Below are positions 22,358 through 30,369 of a DNA stretch of 50,533 bases, piece after piece; the first letter of the stretch is position 1; the number at the start of each line of letters is the position of its first letter. Made by a program: the position numbers and the translations under genes. This DNA comes from Actinomadura harenae. GTDB taxonomy: Bacteria > Actinomycetota > Actinomycetes > Streptosporangiales > Streptosporangiaceae. The DNA is taken from NCBI RefSeq assembly GCF_003696215.1, contig NZ_RFFG01000057.1, positions 1 through 50,533 on the forward strand, read 5' to 3'. The notes under the pieces are model-generated. The model had not been told where the DNA came from. It did not search any database and saw only the letters and a list, made by a program, of their open reading frames with translations.

Positions 22358-22830
22358 CCGGTCGGGTCGTGTGCGAGGAGCAGGGCGATCGCGCTCAGCA
22401 GGTTGGACGGCTCGACGGAGCCGCCCAGGGCGGCGATCTCGCCGGGGGAGAACCAGGCCATGCCGAGGTAGGTGGCGTTCTCCTCCGGCGTGAGCGCGGC
22501 CGGGCGGACGTCCGGGGTGCCGGCGAAGCGGGCGAGGAAGAACGGCTCGGTCTTGAGGTGGCGGGTGCCGAGCCAGAGGAAGTCCCGCTCGACCCGGACG
22601 GACACGTCCTGGACGGACGAACCCGGCAGTCCGGTCTCCTCGTGCAGTTCGCGGCGGGCGGCTTCGATGTCGGACTCGCCCGGGTCCACGCCGCCGCCGG
22701 GCGGTTCCCAGAACTCGCGGTGGTTGTGGGGGTCGTGCCAGTTCATCAGCAGGACGCGGTCCGCGCCGTCCAGGCAGATGATCCGCACGGCCGCACGCGC
22801 CGACCATTCGGCGGGTTCATAGGTCTCCAT
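22354..22830 (-). CDS. NUDIX hydrolase
   Basis: A 158-residue protein carrying a complete NUDIX box, GGGVDPGESDIEAARRELHEETGL (about residues 48-71), with the two metal-binding glutamates of REL-EE. It should cleave a nucleoside diphosphate linked to some other group. ATG 22830 has GAGGGG six bases upstream; longer in-frame starts lack a better site. It stands alone between convergent and divergent neighbours, and nothing in context fixes the substrate. Confidence 0.85.
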   Translation of the reverse strand: METYEPAEWSARAAVRIICLDGADRVLLMNWHDPHNHREFWEPPGGGVDPGESDIEAARRELHEETGLPGSSVQDVSVRVERDFLWLGTRHLKTEPFFLARFAGTPDVRPAALTPEENATYLGMAWFSPGEIAALGGSVEPSNLLSAIALLLAHDPTG

Positions 22831-22997
22831 GAGAACCCCTCGGTTCCAGCGTTTCGTCGCGCCGTCCATGATGGCATCGGCCGCGCCGGCTCTCCGAGAC
22901 GGCGAACGCGGGAAGGGCAGGTGAACAGCCGGAGATTTCTCGGGGTGCGAAATTCACGCGGCGGCCTGCCGGATAAAGGCAATACACGATCGGCTAT

Positions 22998-23028
22998 GGC
23001 GGCCATGCGGAAACGGGGGCTGGCCGCC
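22998..23028. promoter_or_regulatory. Hairpin/inverted repeat upstream of the aminotransferase
   Basis: GGCGGCCA (22998-23005) pairs perfectly with TGGCCGCC (23021-23028) across 15 bases. It ends 30 bases before the aminotransferase GTG and may be an operator, possibly for the downstream LysR, or an RNA hairpin in the leader. Confidence 0.45.
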
Positions 23029-23057
23029 TGTTCGGCGCGTGGTTAGCGTCCGGTGAC

Positions 23058-24170
23058 GTGGACGACGAACTCATTCTCCTGAACCCCGGTCCCGCCTGTA
23101 CCTCCCAGCGCGTCAAGGACGCGCTGCTCCGAGGCGACCTCTGTCACCGCGAACCGGAATTCGGCGAGCTGCTCGCCAGAATCCGTACGGACCTGCCCCG
23201 CGCGCTCGGCCTGACTTCCCATGAGGCGCTGCTGGTGACCGGATCGGGCACCTCGGCGATGGAGATGGCCGTCATCAGCTCGGTCCGTGAAGGCCGGGAG
23301 ATCCTGGTCGTGGACAACGGGGTCTATGGCGACCGGCTGCTGCGGATCGCCCGCGCGAACGGGATCACCGCGCACGCCGTCCGCCCGGACGGCGACGATC
23401 TCACCCGCTGGACGACCCCGGTCGACCCGGAGGCGGTGCGCGCCGCGCTCGCCGAGCACCCCGGCGTGGACGCGGTCGCGGTCGTCCACCACGAGACGAC
23501 GACCGGCCTGATCAACCCGGTGAAGGCGATCGGCGAGATCGTGGCCGGGACGGACGCGCTGCTGGTCGTGGACGCGATCAGCGCGACCGGCAACGAGGAC
23601 CAGGACCTCGGCGAGATCGGCGCCGACATCGTGTGCGGCACCGCGAACAAGGGCCTGCACGGGCAGCCCGGCGTCTCGTTCGTCCTGTGCTCGCCGAAGG
23701 CCGTCGAGCGCGTCCAGGAGGTGCCCGAGCGCAGCCTGTACCTGAACGCGGCGTCGTACCTGAAGGGCCAGCGGAGCGGGAACGTGCCGTTCACCCCGGC
23801 CGTCCAGGTCTGCTACGCGCTGGACGAGGCGCTCCAGGAGTACTTCGAGCAGGGCGGCTTCGCCGGGCGGACGAGGTTGTACCGGGAGCGCGCCGAGCTG
23901 GTGCGGTCCGGGTTCGCGCGCCTCGGCCTGGACGTGCTCGTGCGCCCTGACCTGCGGTCGAACTCCGTCACGATGCTTCACCTCCCGGACGCCGTGCCGT
24001 ACGACCGCCTTCATGACGAGCTCAAGCGGCGCGGATATGTCATATACGCCGGGCAGGGATCCCTTTCGTCGCGCTTCTTCCGTATCTGCACGATGGGCGA
24101 GATTCCCTGGCACCGGCTCGAAGAGCTCGAGGGCGCCCTGGCCGCATCGGTCAGCGCGGCCCGGGCCTGA
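23058..24170 (+). CDS. Class V aminotransferase, PhnW-like (2-aminoethylphosphonate:pyruvate type)
   Basis: A 370-residue PLP enzyme of fold type I. The N-terminal LLNPGPACTSQRVKDALL, the HETTTGLINP segment, the PLP lysine Lys198 in TANKGLHGQPG and the RGYVIYAGQG C-terminal motif follow the PhnW/alanine-glyoxylate aminotransferase layout. Length matches PhnW. No other phosphonate genes are nearby, so an alanine/serine-glyoxylate role is possible. The GTG start at 23058 has a weak ribosome site. A LysR gene follows after 24 bases and purU after that, suggesting a link to glyoxylate/one-carbon metabolism (inference). Confidence 0.8.
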   Translation: MDDELILLNPGPACTSQRVKDALLRGDLCHREPEFGELLARIRTDLPRALGLTSHEALLVTGSGTSAMEMAVISSVREGREILVVDNGVYGDRLLRIARANGITAHAVRPDGDDLTRWTTPVDPEAVRAALAEHPGVDAVAVVHHETTTGLINPVKAIGEIVAGTDALLVVDAISATGNEDQDLGEIGADIVCGTANKGLHGQPGVSFVLCSPKAVERVQEVPERSLYLNAASYLKGQRSGNVPFTPAVQVCYALDEALQEYFEQGGFAGRTRLYRERAELVRSGFARLGLDVLVRPDLRSNSVTMLHLPDAVPYDRLHDELKRRGYVIYAGQGSLSSRFFRICTMGEIPWHRLEELEGALAASVSAARA

Positions 24171-24194
24171 CACCCCGCCACGCAAGGAGCCCTC

Positions 24195-25136
24195 GTGCAG
24201 CTGAACCTGTACCGCCTCTGGATCTTCATGACGGTCGTGGAGGAGGGCGGGTTCTCCGCCGCCGCGACCAAGCTCTACCTGAGCCAGCCCAGCGTCTCCA
24301 ACCAGGTCAGGCAGCTGGAGCAGTCGCTGCGGACGACGCTGATCGACCGTTCCGGCGCGCGCATCCGGCTCACCCCCGAGGGCGAGGTGCTGCTGGAGTA
24401 CGCCAAGCGCGTGTTCCTGCTCGCCGACGAGGCCGTCACCGCGATCCGTCAGGTCAGCGGCCTGCAGAGCGGCACGCTCGTCGCGGGCGGCTCCACCACG
24501 GTCGGCACCTACCTGCTCCCGCCGCTGCTGGCGGCGTTCCGCGAGCGGCACCCCGGCATCGAGGTCGGCATCTTCACCGGGAACGCCGAGCAGGTGGAGA
24601 AGCGCCTGCTGGACGGCGAGATCGGGGTCGCCGTCCTCGCCGGGACGCCGCGCGCCCCGCAGCTGGACGGCGAGCCGATCCTCCAGGACCGCGTCGTCCT
24701 CATCACCCCGCCCGACCATCCGCTGGCGGGCGAGCCGGTGGTGGAGCCGGAGCGGCTCGCGGGCGAGCGCTTCCTGCTCCGCGAGCCAGGCTCGTCCACC
24801 CGGGCCGTCCAGGAGGAGGCGCTCGCCGAGTGGGGCCTTTCCGGCGTCTCGCGCGCCGAGATCTGGGGCCCCGAGACGATCAAGCAGGCGGTCGCGTCCG
24901 GGCTCGGGATCTCGCTGGTCTCCGAGCACTGCGTCGAGGCCGAGGTCGCCGAGCGGCGGCTCGCCGTCCTGCCCGTCACGCCCGCGCCGAGCCCCCGTCC
25001 CATCGTGGTCGCGCACCGCCGCGACCGCCTGCTCGGACCGGCCGAGCAGGCGTTCATCGAGCTGCTGAAGACCACCCGCGCGTGGCCCACCCGGACGCCC
25101 GCCCAGACGCCCGCCCCGCTCCGCGCGGTGCGCTGA
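24195..25136 (+). CDS. LysR family transcriptional regulator (CysL/CbbR-like)
   Basis: A 313-residue LysR regulator: helix-turn-helix at residues about 18-40 (GFSAAATKLYLSQPSVSNQVRQLE), linker helix, then an effector domain beginning LVAGGSTTVGTYLLPPLL, typical of the CysL/CbbR group that senses small anions or metabolites. GTG 24195 has AAGGAG six bases upstream. It lies 24 bases downstream of the PhnW-like gene on the same strand, so it is probably co-transcribed with it. The last 15 residues are a Pro/Thr/Arg tail. Confidence 0.87.
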   Translation: MQLNLYRLWIFMTVVEEGGFSAAATKLYLSQPSVSNQVRQLEQSLRTTLIDRSGARIRLTPEGEVLLEYAKRVFLLADEAVTAIRQVSGLQSGTLVAGGSTTVGTYLLPPLLAAFRERHPGIEVGIFTGNAEQVEKRLLDGEIGVAVLAGTPRAPQLDGEPILQDRVVLITPPDHPLAGEPVVEPERLAGERFLLREPGSSTRAVQEEALAEWGLSGVSRAEIWGPETIKQAVASGLGISLVSEHCVEAEVAERRLAVLPVTPAPSPRPIVVAHRRDRLLGPAEQAFIELLKTTRAWPTRTPAQTPAPLRAVR

Positions 25137-25150
25137 GAACCGGCCGGTTC
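25137..25150. repeat. 14-bp perfect palindrome after a stop codon
   Basis: GAACCGGCCGGTTC follows the LysR stop directly. It could be part of a weak terminator or a protein site for the purU promoter region. The other bases to 25264 show nothing further of note. Confidence 0.4.
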
Positions 25151-25264
25151 GCCCCGAAGCGCCCCGAACGCGGCCCCGACGTGGGGGAACGTCAGCGACC
25201 GGACGGCGCCGCGCGTAAGCTCGTACCTCATTCCGGACGTCCCCACCGCGGCGAAAGTGAAGTC

Positions 25265-26128
25265 ATGACCCAGCACGATCAGCGCGAGTTCGTCCTCACG
25301 CTCTCCTGCCCGGACCGTCCCGGCATCGTCGCCGCCGTCTCCGGAGCGCTGGCCGAGCGCGGATGCAACATCCTGGAGAGCCAGCAGTTCGGCGACCGCG
25401 ACACCGCGACGTTCTTCATGCGCGTCCAGTTCGCCGCGCCGGGGGACGTGGACGCCGACGGGCTCCACGCCGCGTTCGCCGCGCTCGGCACCGAGCTCGG
25501 CCTGGACTGGCGGCTGGACGACACCGCCGAGCGGCCGCGCGTGCTGATCATGGTGTCGCGGTTCGGGCACTGCCTGAACGACCTGCTCTACCGGCAGCGG
25601 TCCGGGCTGCTGGACGTGGACATCGTCGCCGTCGCGTCGAACCACCCGGACATGCGGCCGCTCACCCAGTCGTACGGGATCGACTACCACCACCTGCCGT
25701 CCGGGGCGGGCGGCAAGGCGGCGCAGGAGGCGGAGATCCTCACGCTGGTCGAGCACTACCGCGCCGACCTGGTCGTTCTCGCCCGCTACATGCAGATCCT
25801 CTCGGACGACTTCTGCGCCAAGCTGCCCGGCCGGATCATCAACATCCACCACTCGTTCCTGCCGAGTTTCAAGGGCGCCAAGCCCTACCACCAGGCGCAC
25901 GCGCGCGGTGTGAAGCTCATCGGCGCGACCGCGCACTACGTGACGCCCGCGCTGGACGAGGGGCCGATCATCGAGCAGGAGGTCGCGCGCGTCGACCACG
26001 CGCACAGCGCCGACGAACTGGTGGCCGTGGGCCGCGACGTCGAGTGCCTGGCGCTGGCGCGCGCCGTCCGGTGGCACGCCGAGCACCGCGTCCTGCTGAA
26101 CGGCGACCGGACGGTCGTCTTCCGCTGA
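25265..26128 (+). CDS. purU: Formyltetrahydrofolate deformylase
   Basis: A 287-residue enzyme that hydrolyses 10-formyl-THF to THF and formate. Residues about 8-88 form an ACT domain (FVLTLSCPDRPGIVAAVSGAL). From about residue 95 the formyltransferase-like fold follows (RVLIMVSRFGHCLNDLL), with the catalytic segment INIHHSFLPSFKGAKPYHQA and the family aspartate in LDEGPIIEQ. Length is standard. ATG 25265 is the only good start. It balances one-carbon folate pools and may work with the glycine cleavage genes about 10 kb to the right, although they are not linked in one operon. Confidence 0.95.
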   Translation: MTQHDQREFVLTLSCPDRPGIVAAVSGALAERGCNILESQQFGDRDTATFFMRVQFAAPGDVDADGLHAAFAALGTELGLDWRLDDTAERPRVLIMVSRFGHCLNDLLYRQRSGLLDVDIVAVASNHPDMRPLTQSYGIDYHHLPSGAGGKAAQEAEILTLVEHYRADLVVLARYMQILSDDFCAKLPGRIINIHHSFLPSFKGAKPYHQAHARGVKLIGATAHYVTPALDEGPIIEQEVARVDHAHSADELVAVGRDVECLALARAVRWHAEHRVLLNGDRTVVFR

Positions 26129-26168
26129 CCCGTCCGCCCGTCGGCCCGTCGGCCCGTCCGCCCGTCGG
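26129..26168. repeat. Five 8-bp tandem repeats directly after the purU stop
   Basis: CCCGTC(C/G)G is repeated five times without a gap (26129-26168), starting at the base after the purU stop codon. About 120 bases without a recognised gene follow to 26288. Confidence 0.9.
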
Positions 26169-26288
26169 TTCGGTCTGACGGACGCGGCAGGTGAGGCCTT
26201 CTCGGCATGGCGGGTTTCACCGAGCGTTCCTCTGCCTCACCATGGGTAACGGCATTCCGGGCGGTCCGGTTCCCGGGTGGGGGTGGTG

Positions 26289-26900
26289 ATGGGCGAGACG
26301 CTGGTGCACGACCTCATCGAAGAGACGCACGCCCGGCAGCAGTCCCGGCGCACCGCGCTGGCCGAGTTCCGGCCGCGGCGCGTCCTGCTGCTCGGCGGGA
26401 CGGGCCTGCTGCTGGCCGTGGCCGCCGGCGGCACGGCCGTGCAGGTGCTGTCCACGATGGTCGGGACGCCGATCCGGATCGTCCCGGTGGGGCCCGTCGC
26501 GCACGCGCTGCGGCGGGCCGCGTGGCATGACGGGCCGGTGCTGGCCGTCGCGGGCGCCGTCGCGGTCGCGGGGGCGCTGCTGCTGCTCGGGCTGGTTCCC
26601 GGGCGTCCGCGCCGGGAGCCGTTGCGGGGCACGGACGGGCGGCTCGCGGGCGGGGTCTCCCGGCGTGACCTGCGCCGCGTGCTCGCGGACGCCGCGCTGG
26701 ACGTGCCCGGGGTCGACCGGGCGCGGGTGCGGCTGCGCGGCGGGTTCCGGCGTCGTGTCGTCGTCCGCGCCGCGACCCGGTACCGCAACCCGGCCAACTG
26801 CGCCGACCTGGTGCGGCAGGCCGTCCGCGCCCGGCTGGACGGCTTCGACCTGATGCGCGACCGCCGCGTCGTCGTCCGCCTGAGCTGGCGCGACGACTGA
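26289..26900 (+). CDS. DUF6286 membrane protein of an Asp23 cluster
   Basis: A 203-residue protein with two membrane helices (about residues 33-58 and 82-105) and a C-terminal cytoplasmic domain of about 90 residues. The domain begins RRDLRRVLADAALDVPGVDRARVRL, the DUF6286 pattern seen beside Asp23/Gls24 genes in actinobacteria. Its function is unknown; it is thought to belong to envelope-stress protein complexes. ATG 26289 is chosen. A related gene (29746-30366) shares TMxGxxxRxVPxG and PGRPRxxPLRG. It is followed by an AmaP gene as in the second cluster. Confidence 0.75.
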   Translation: MGETLVHDLIEETHARQQSRRTALAEFRPRRVLLLGGTGLLLAVAAGGTAVQVLSTMVGTPIRIVPVGPVAHALRRAAWHDGPVLAVAGAVAVAGALLLLGLVPGRPRREPLRGTDGRLAGGVSRRDLRRVLADAALDVPGVDRARVRLRGGFRRRVVVRAATRYRNPANCADLVRQAVRARLDGFDLMRDRRVVVRLSWRDD

Positions 26901-26965
26901 CCGTGCGACTGGCGACCATGCGACTGGTGACCGCGCGCGGTGCGGGTGACTCGAAGGGGCTGGGC

Positions 26966-27604
26966 ATGCGGATCATGGTGGGGCTGACCGGGTTGCTGCT
27001 GCTCGGGGGCGGGACGCTGGCGCTGTGCGCCGGGTTCGGCGCGTTCGGGCCGGCCGCGGCGGGGACGGCGGTGCTGTCCCCGGCGGCCGGACGGTACATC
27101 GCGGACCACGACTGGTTCTGGCCGCTGGTGGGGGCGGTCGCCGAGGTCGTGGCGCTGGCCGGGCTGGTCGGGCTGGGCGGCGTCGTCCGGGACGGGGTGC
27201 GCCGCCGCCGTCCGGGCATGGACGGCGCGACCCGCATGCACGCCCGCGCCGCGTCCGGTGACCTGGTGCGCGACGTGTCGCGGCTGCCGGGCGTCCGGTC
27301 GGTGCGGGTGCGGCTGACCGGGACGGCGTCGCGGCCGCGGCTGGCGGTGACCGTCGAGTGCGCGTCGGACGCGCGTCCCGGGGACGTGCACGCGGTGCTC
27401 GGCGGCGGGCCCGTCGCGCGGTTCCGTGACGCGCTGGGCATGCAGACGCTGCTGGTCGCGGTCCGGTACAGGCTGGCGGACGCGGCGGACCCGCTCGACA
27501 TCCCCAGCGACGACGACGTGGAAGCCGCGCTGGTGCCGCACGCGAGGCGGCGTCCGGTGGGCGACGGCGGACCGGGGTCGGTTACCGAGCGTGATGCCGG
27601 GTAG
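26966..27604 (+). CDS. amaP: AmaP-like alkaline shock membrane anchor protein
   Basis: A 212-residue protein with two N-terminal membrane helices (GLTGLLLLGGGTLALCAGFGAFG and PLVGAVAEVVALAGLVGLGGVV) and a soluble Asp23-like C-terminal domain (LVRDVSRLPGVRSVRVRLTG...). AmaP tethers Asp23 to the membrane in Gram-positive bacteria. ATG 26966 follows GAAGGGG; in-frame starts at GTG 26903 or the ATG at 26918-26920 would add an N-terminal stretch. It ends with a disordered Arg/Gly tail. A terminator follows, so this two-gene unit is separate from the next cluster. Confidence 0.75.
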   Translation: MRIMVGLTGLLLLGGGTLALCAGFGAFGPAAAGTAVLSPAAGRYIADHDWFWPLVGAVAEVVALAGLVGLGGVVRDGVRRRRPGMDGATRMHARAASGDLVRDVSRLPGVRSVRVRLTGTASRPRLAVTVECASDARPGDVHAVLGGGPVARFRDALGMQTLLVAVRYRLADAADPLDIPSDDDVEAALVPHARRRPVGDGGPGSVTERDAG

Positions 27605-27669
27605 AGATGCCTGGAAGGTCGGGAGTGTCACCGTCTCCCGGCCGTTCGGGCGTTAGGACTGGTACCTGG

Positions 27670-27704
27670 GGGCCGGTGGCGTGATCACGCCGCCGGTCCT
27701 TTTT
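27670..27704 (+). terminator. Strong intrinsic terminator
   Basis: GGGCCGGTGGCGTGA and TCACGCCGCCGGTCC pair over 15 positions with two imperfect pairs, centred on GGCGTGATCACGCC, and are followed by five T. It separates the first DUF6286-AmaP unit from the Asp23 operon starting at 27809. Confidence 0.85.
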
Positions 27705-27808
27705 GGGTCGTTGATCGACTTTGGTGGTCTCTTGCCTTGTGTGGCGGTTTTCCTGTTACGGAACGTGAGCATGTAACCGGCAATCACGAGGCCACAGGGG
27801 GAATCGCC

Positions 27809-28384
27809 GTGAGTCCACAGAGCGGACAGCAGGCCACCAGGGATCACGTGGACGGGCTGCCGAACCAGCAGGTGCGGACCGTCGCGGACCGCAAGACCGC
27901 GGGCAAGCCGGGGCCGTCCGTCGCCGCGGGCGTCGGCCGCGCGGTCGCGCCCAAGCAGAACGGCGCGCTGGTCAGCGACACCGGCCGGACCAGGATCGCG
28001 GACGGCGTGGTGGCGAAGATCGCCGGCATGGCGTCCCGCGAGGTCGGCGGCGTCCACGCGATGGGCGCCGGGATGGCCCGGACGATCGGCTCGGTCCGGG
28101 AGCGCATCCCGGGCGTCGGGGTCAGCGTGACCCGGGGCGTCGCGGTCCAGGTCGGGGAGCGGCAGGCCGCCGTGGACATCGACCTGGTCGTCGAGTACGG
28201 GGTCGCCATCCCCGATCTCGCCCGCGCCGTCCGGGAGAGCGTGATCCACCAGGTCGAGCAGATGACCGGGCTGGAGGTGGTCGAGGTGAACATCACCGTC
28301 GACGACGTCCACCTGCCCGGGGACGACAGCAGGCAGGACGACGCGTCGAACGACGCCGACAGGCCGTCGCCGCGGGTGCAGTGA
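27809..28384 (+). CDS. Asp23/Gls24 family envelope stress protein
   Basis: A 191-residue Asp23 protein. After a disordered N-terminus of about 55 residues, the domain runs from GRTRIADGVVAKIAGMASREVGGVHAMG through GVSVTRGVAVQVGERQAAVDIDLVVEYGV to VEQMTGLEVVEVNITVDDV, the full family pattern. GTG 27809 has AGGGGGA seven bases upstream. It is the first gene of a seven-gene rightward operon of Asp23, membrane-anchor and small proteins. The stop overlaps the next GTG (GTGA). Confidence 0.9.
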   Translation: MSPQSGQQATRDHVDGLPNQQVRTVADRKTAGKPGPSVAAGVGRAVAPKQNGALVSDTGRTRIADGVVAKIAGMASREVGGVHAMGAGMARTIGSVRERIPGVGVSVTRGVAVQVGERQAAVDIDLVVEYGVAIPDLARAVRESVIHQVEQMTGLEVVEVNITVDDVHLPGDDSRQDDASNDADRPSPRVQ

Positions 28385-28776
28385 CCGGCGCGACGACCGC
28401 TCCGGTGGGACGGACGGGGGCCGCGGCGCCTCCGTCCGTCGGGCTGGCGGAGCGCGTCGCGGCCGCGGTGACCGCGCTGCCGGACGTGGCGGGCCTGGCG
28501 GGCCCCGTGCCCGCGGAGCACGTGGCGGGCCTCGCGGCCGGGCCGCCACCGTCGCACGCCGCGCACCGCGCCGAGGCCGCAGTGATCGGGGTGGTCGTGG
28601 AGGACGACGTCGTCGAGATCGGTGTGGTCGCGCGGTTCGGGCGTCCGCTGGCGGACCTCGCCGACGCCGTCCGCGCCGCCGCGCGCCCGCTGACCGGGGC
28701 CCGCCGGGTGGACGTCCTGATCGCCGACATCGTCGACGACGATGCCGATGGCGTCGAGGGCGGCGCGGCTGGATGA
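28381..28776 (+). CDS. Asp23-like small protein, second gene of the operon
   Basis: A 131-residue protein, Ala/Val/Asp rich. It resembles a shortened Asp23 domain: LAERVAAAVTALPDVAGLAG at the start, then VVEDDVVEIGVVARFGRPLADLADAVRAAARP and VDVLIADI. It lacks the conserved glycine-rich opening of true Asp23 and may be a divergent paralogue that pairs with it. GTG 28381 overlaps the previous stop and its own stop overlaps the next ATG, both by four bases. Confidence 0.7.
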   Translation: MTGATTAPVGRTGAAAPPSVGLAERVAAAVTALPDVAGLAGPVPAEHVAGLAAGPPPSHAAHRAEAAVIGVVVEDDVVEIGVVARFGRPLADLADAVRAAARPLTGARRVDVLIADIVDDDADGVEGGAAG

Positions 28777-29045
28777 GGGCGCGGGAGGAAGGCACAGCGG
28801 GCACGGCGGGCACAGCGGGCAGGACGGAGCGCGCGGCGTTCCGCGCCTGGGTTCGCGACCACCATCCGGACCTCGGCGGCGACCCGGAGGCGTTCGCCGC
28901 CGGGCTCCGGCGCAGGCGGCGCGTCCGGACGGGCGGGGGCCCGTCCCCGGACGCGCCGATCGTCGGTGTCCCGAGGCGGTTCGGCCCGGTCGCGGTGGTG
29001 GAGCGCTGGCGCTACCGCCGTAGCCGGGCGCGACGGCTGCGGTAG
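28773..29045 (+). CDS. Small basic protein with J-domain-like HPD motif
   Basis: A 90-residue, very basic protein. The segment FRAWVRDHHPDLGGDPEAFAAGLRRRRR (about residues 23-50) resembles the HPD loop and third helix of DnaJ J-domains, but helix I and the rest of helix II are missing. It may be a J-like adaptor or a decayed fragment. ATG 28773 overlaps the preceding stop by four bases. The stop codon lies in a 26-bp tandem repeat, so the last residues (RSRARRLR) may be recent. Confidence 0.6.
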   Translation: MRAREEGTAGTAGTAGRTERAAFRAWVRDHHPDLGGDPEAFAAGLRRRRRVRTGGGPSPDAPIVGVPRRFGPVAVVERWRYRRSRARRLR

Positions 29046-29110
29046 CGGCCCAGGTGGCACGGCTGCGGTAGCGGCCCAGGGGCACGGCTGCGGTAGCGGT
29101 TCAAGGGGGG
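29035..29110. repeat. Three 25-26-bp tandem repeats across a stop codon
   Basis: GGCTGCGGTAGCGGCCCAGG plus five or six bases is repeated at 29035-29060, 29061-29085 and 29086-29110. The first copy holds the TAG stop of the upstream gene, and the third runs into the ribosome site of the DUF2273-like gene. Confidence 0.9.
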
Positions 29111-29120
29111 AGAGCATGAC

Positions 29121-29333
29121 ATGAACATGAACGGAATCTCGATCTGGTCCATGGTGGGCCTCGGGTACGGGACCGCGCTCGGCTTCGCCGGGGTGTTCGG
29201 CGGGCTGAGCGGGTTTCTGCTGGTCCTGGTTCTCGGTGTGGTGGGCCTGCTGGCCGGCCGCGTGGTCGCGGGGGAGATCGACGTCGCCGGGGTGTGGGAC
29301 TCGCTCGGCAACCGGAAGCGGCAGGCGGAATGA
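29121..29333 (+). CDS. DUF2273-like small membrane protein
   Basis: A 70-residue protein with one long or two short membrane segments rich in Gly/Leu/Val (GTALGFAGVFGGLSGFLLVLVLGVVGLLAGRVV) and a short polar C-terminus (GEIDVAGVWDSLGNRKRQAE). This fits DUF2273, a small partner found in Asp23/AmaP operons. ATG 29121 follows GGGGGGAGAG. ATGs at 29116 (out of frame) and 29127 lie close. The end overlaps the next ATG by four bases (ATGA). Confidence 0.75.
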   Translation: MNMNGISIWSMVGLGYGTALGFAGVFGGLSGFLLVLVLGVVGLLAGRVVAGEIDVAGVWDSLGNRKRQAE

Positions 29334-29749
29334 CCGCCGTGGTGCCCGCCGGATCCGTCGGGTCCGTGGTGCCCGTCGTCCCGCCCGCGGCGCGGCGCGG
29401 GACGACCCGGATCACCGACCGGGTGCTGACGCGGGTGGTCGGCCGGGCGGCGGGGGAGGCCGCGGGGACGGCGGGGCTGGACCGGTCGGTCCTCGGCGTC
29501 CGCGTCGGGGGACGTGTCGCCGCGCGTGCCCGGGTCGTCGTCGACGGCGACCGGGTGACCGCGCGCGTGTCCACGTCGGTCGAGTATCCGGCGCCGGTCC
29601 GGCAGGTGGCGCGGCGCATCCGTGAGCTGGTGACCGCGCGCGTGTTCGAGATGACCGGGATGACCGTCGAGCGGGTGGACGTCGAGGTCGCCGCCTTCGA
29701 CCGCCCGGACGCCGCGGACGCCCGGGACGGGAGGAGGCGGATCGCATGA
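29330..29749 (+). CDS. Asp23/Gls24 family protein (second copy)
   Basis: A 139-residue Asp23-type protein that is shorter and more divergent than the copy at 27809. It has TRITDRVLTRVVGRAAGEAAG, then VLGVRVGGRVAARARVVVDGDRVTARVSTSVEYPAPVRQVARRIRELV and FEMTGMTVERVDVEVAAF. It begins at ATG 29330, overlapping the DUF2273 stop by four bases, and its stop overlaps the next ATG. It probably forms mixed complexes with the other Asp23 protein and is tethered by AmaP. Confidence 0.85.
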   Translation: MTAVVPAGSVGSVVPVVPPAARRGTTRITDRVLTRVVGRAAGEAAGTAGLDRSVLGVRVGGRVAARARVVVDGDRVTARVSTSVEYPAPVRQVARRIRELVTARVFEMTGMTVERVDVEVAAFDRPDAADARDGRRRIA

Positions 29750-30366
29750 CCACGCGCGCGGGACGGTCGTCCGCGCCCGGGCGCGCGGGGGTCCCGGTGG
29801 GGAGGGGGACGCGGGCGGCGCGGGTGGCGCGTTCGGCGTTCCGGCCGCGCCGGATCGTGACGTCGCTGGTCGCGGCCGTGGTGCTGACCGCGTCCGGGAC
29901 GATCGTGGCGATCGAGGTGTTCTCGACGATGGGCGGGCACGCCGCGCGGCTCGTCCCGTACGGGCGGACGGAGCACTGGGCGCAGCACGCGGCCTGGCGG
30001 AGCTGGGGCGTGCTCGCGGTCTGCGCGGCGGTGGCGCTGGTCGGGGTGTGGTTCCTGCTGGCCGGTCTGGTCCCGGGACGGCCGCGGGTCGTCCCGCTGC
30101 GGGGCGACAACCGGGATCTGGCGATGGCGGTCACGCCCGCCGGGCTGCGGAACGCGCTCGCGGCGGCGGCCGAGGACGTGGAGGGCGCGTCGCAGGCGCA
30201 CGTCGTGCTGGGCCGCCACAAGGTGAGGGTGTCGGTGCACTGCCCGTCCCATGAGGTGGACGCGGTGAAGGCGCAGGTCAGGGTGTCCGTCCAGGAGAAG
30301 TTGAACGAGGTCCGGCCGCTGGCGGGGTACCGGGTCGCCGTCCGGGCGCGGACGCGGAGGGGGTGA
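29746..30366 (+). CDS. DUF6286 membrane protein (second copy)
   Basis: A 206-residue paralogue of the protein at 26289. It has a basic N-terminus, two membrane helices (IVTSLVAAVVLTASGTIVAIEV and WGVLAVCAAVALVGVWFLLAGLV), the shared PGRPRVVPLRGDN linker, and a C-terminal domain ending in VRPLAGYRVAVRARTRRG. It begins at ATG 29746 in a four-base overlap with the Asp23 stop. The paired order DUF6286-AmaP is the same as in the first unit, showing that a two-gene block was duplicated. Confidence 0.78.
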   Translation: MTTRAGRSSAPGRAGVPVGRGTRAARVARSAFRPRRIVTSLVAAVVLTASGTIVAIEVFSTMGGHAARLVPYGRTEHWAQHAAWRSWGVLAVCAAVALVGVWFLLAGLVPGRPRVVPLRGDNRDLAMAVTPAGLRNALAAAAEDVEGASQAHVVLGRHKVRVSVHCPSHEVDAVKAQVRVSVQEKLNEVRPLAGYRVAVRARTRRG

Positions 30367-30369
30367 GCG

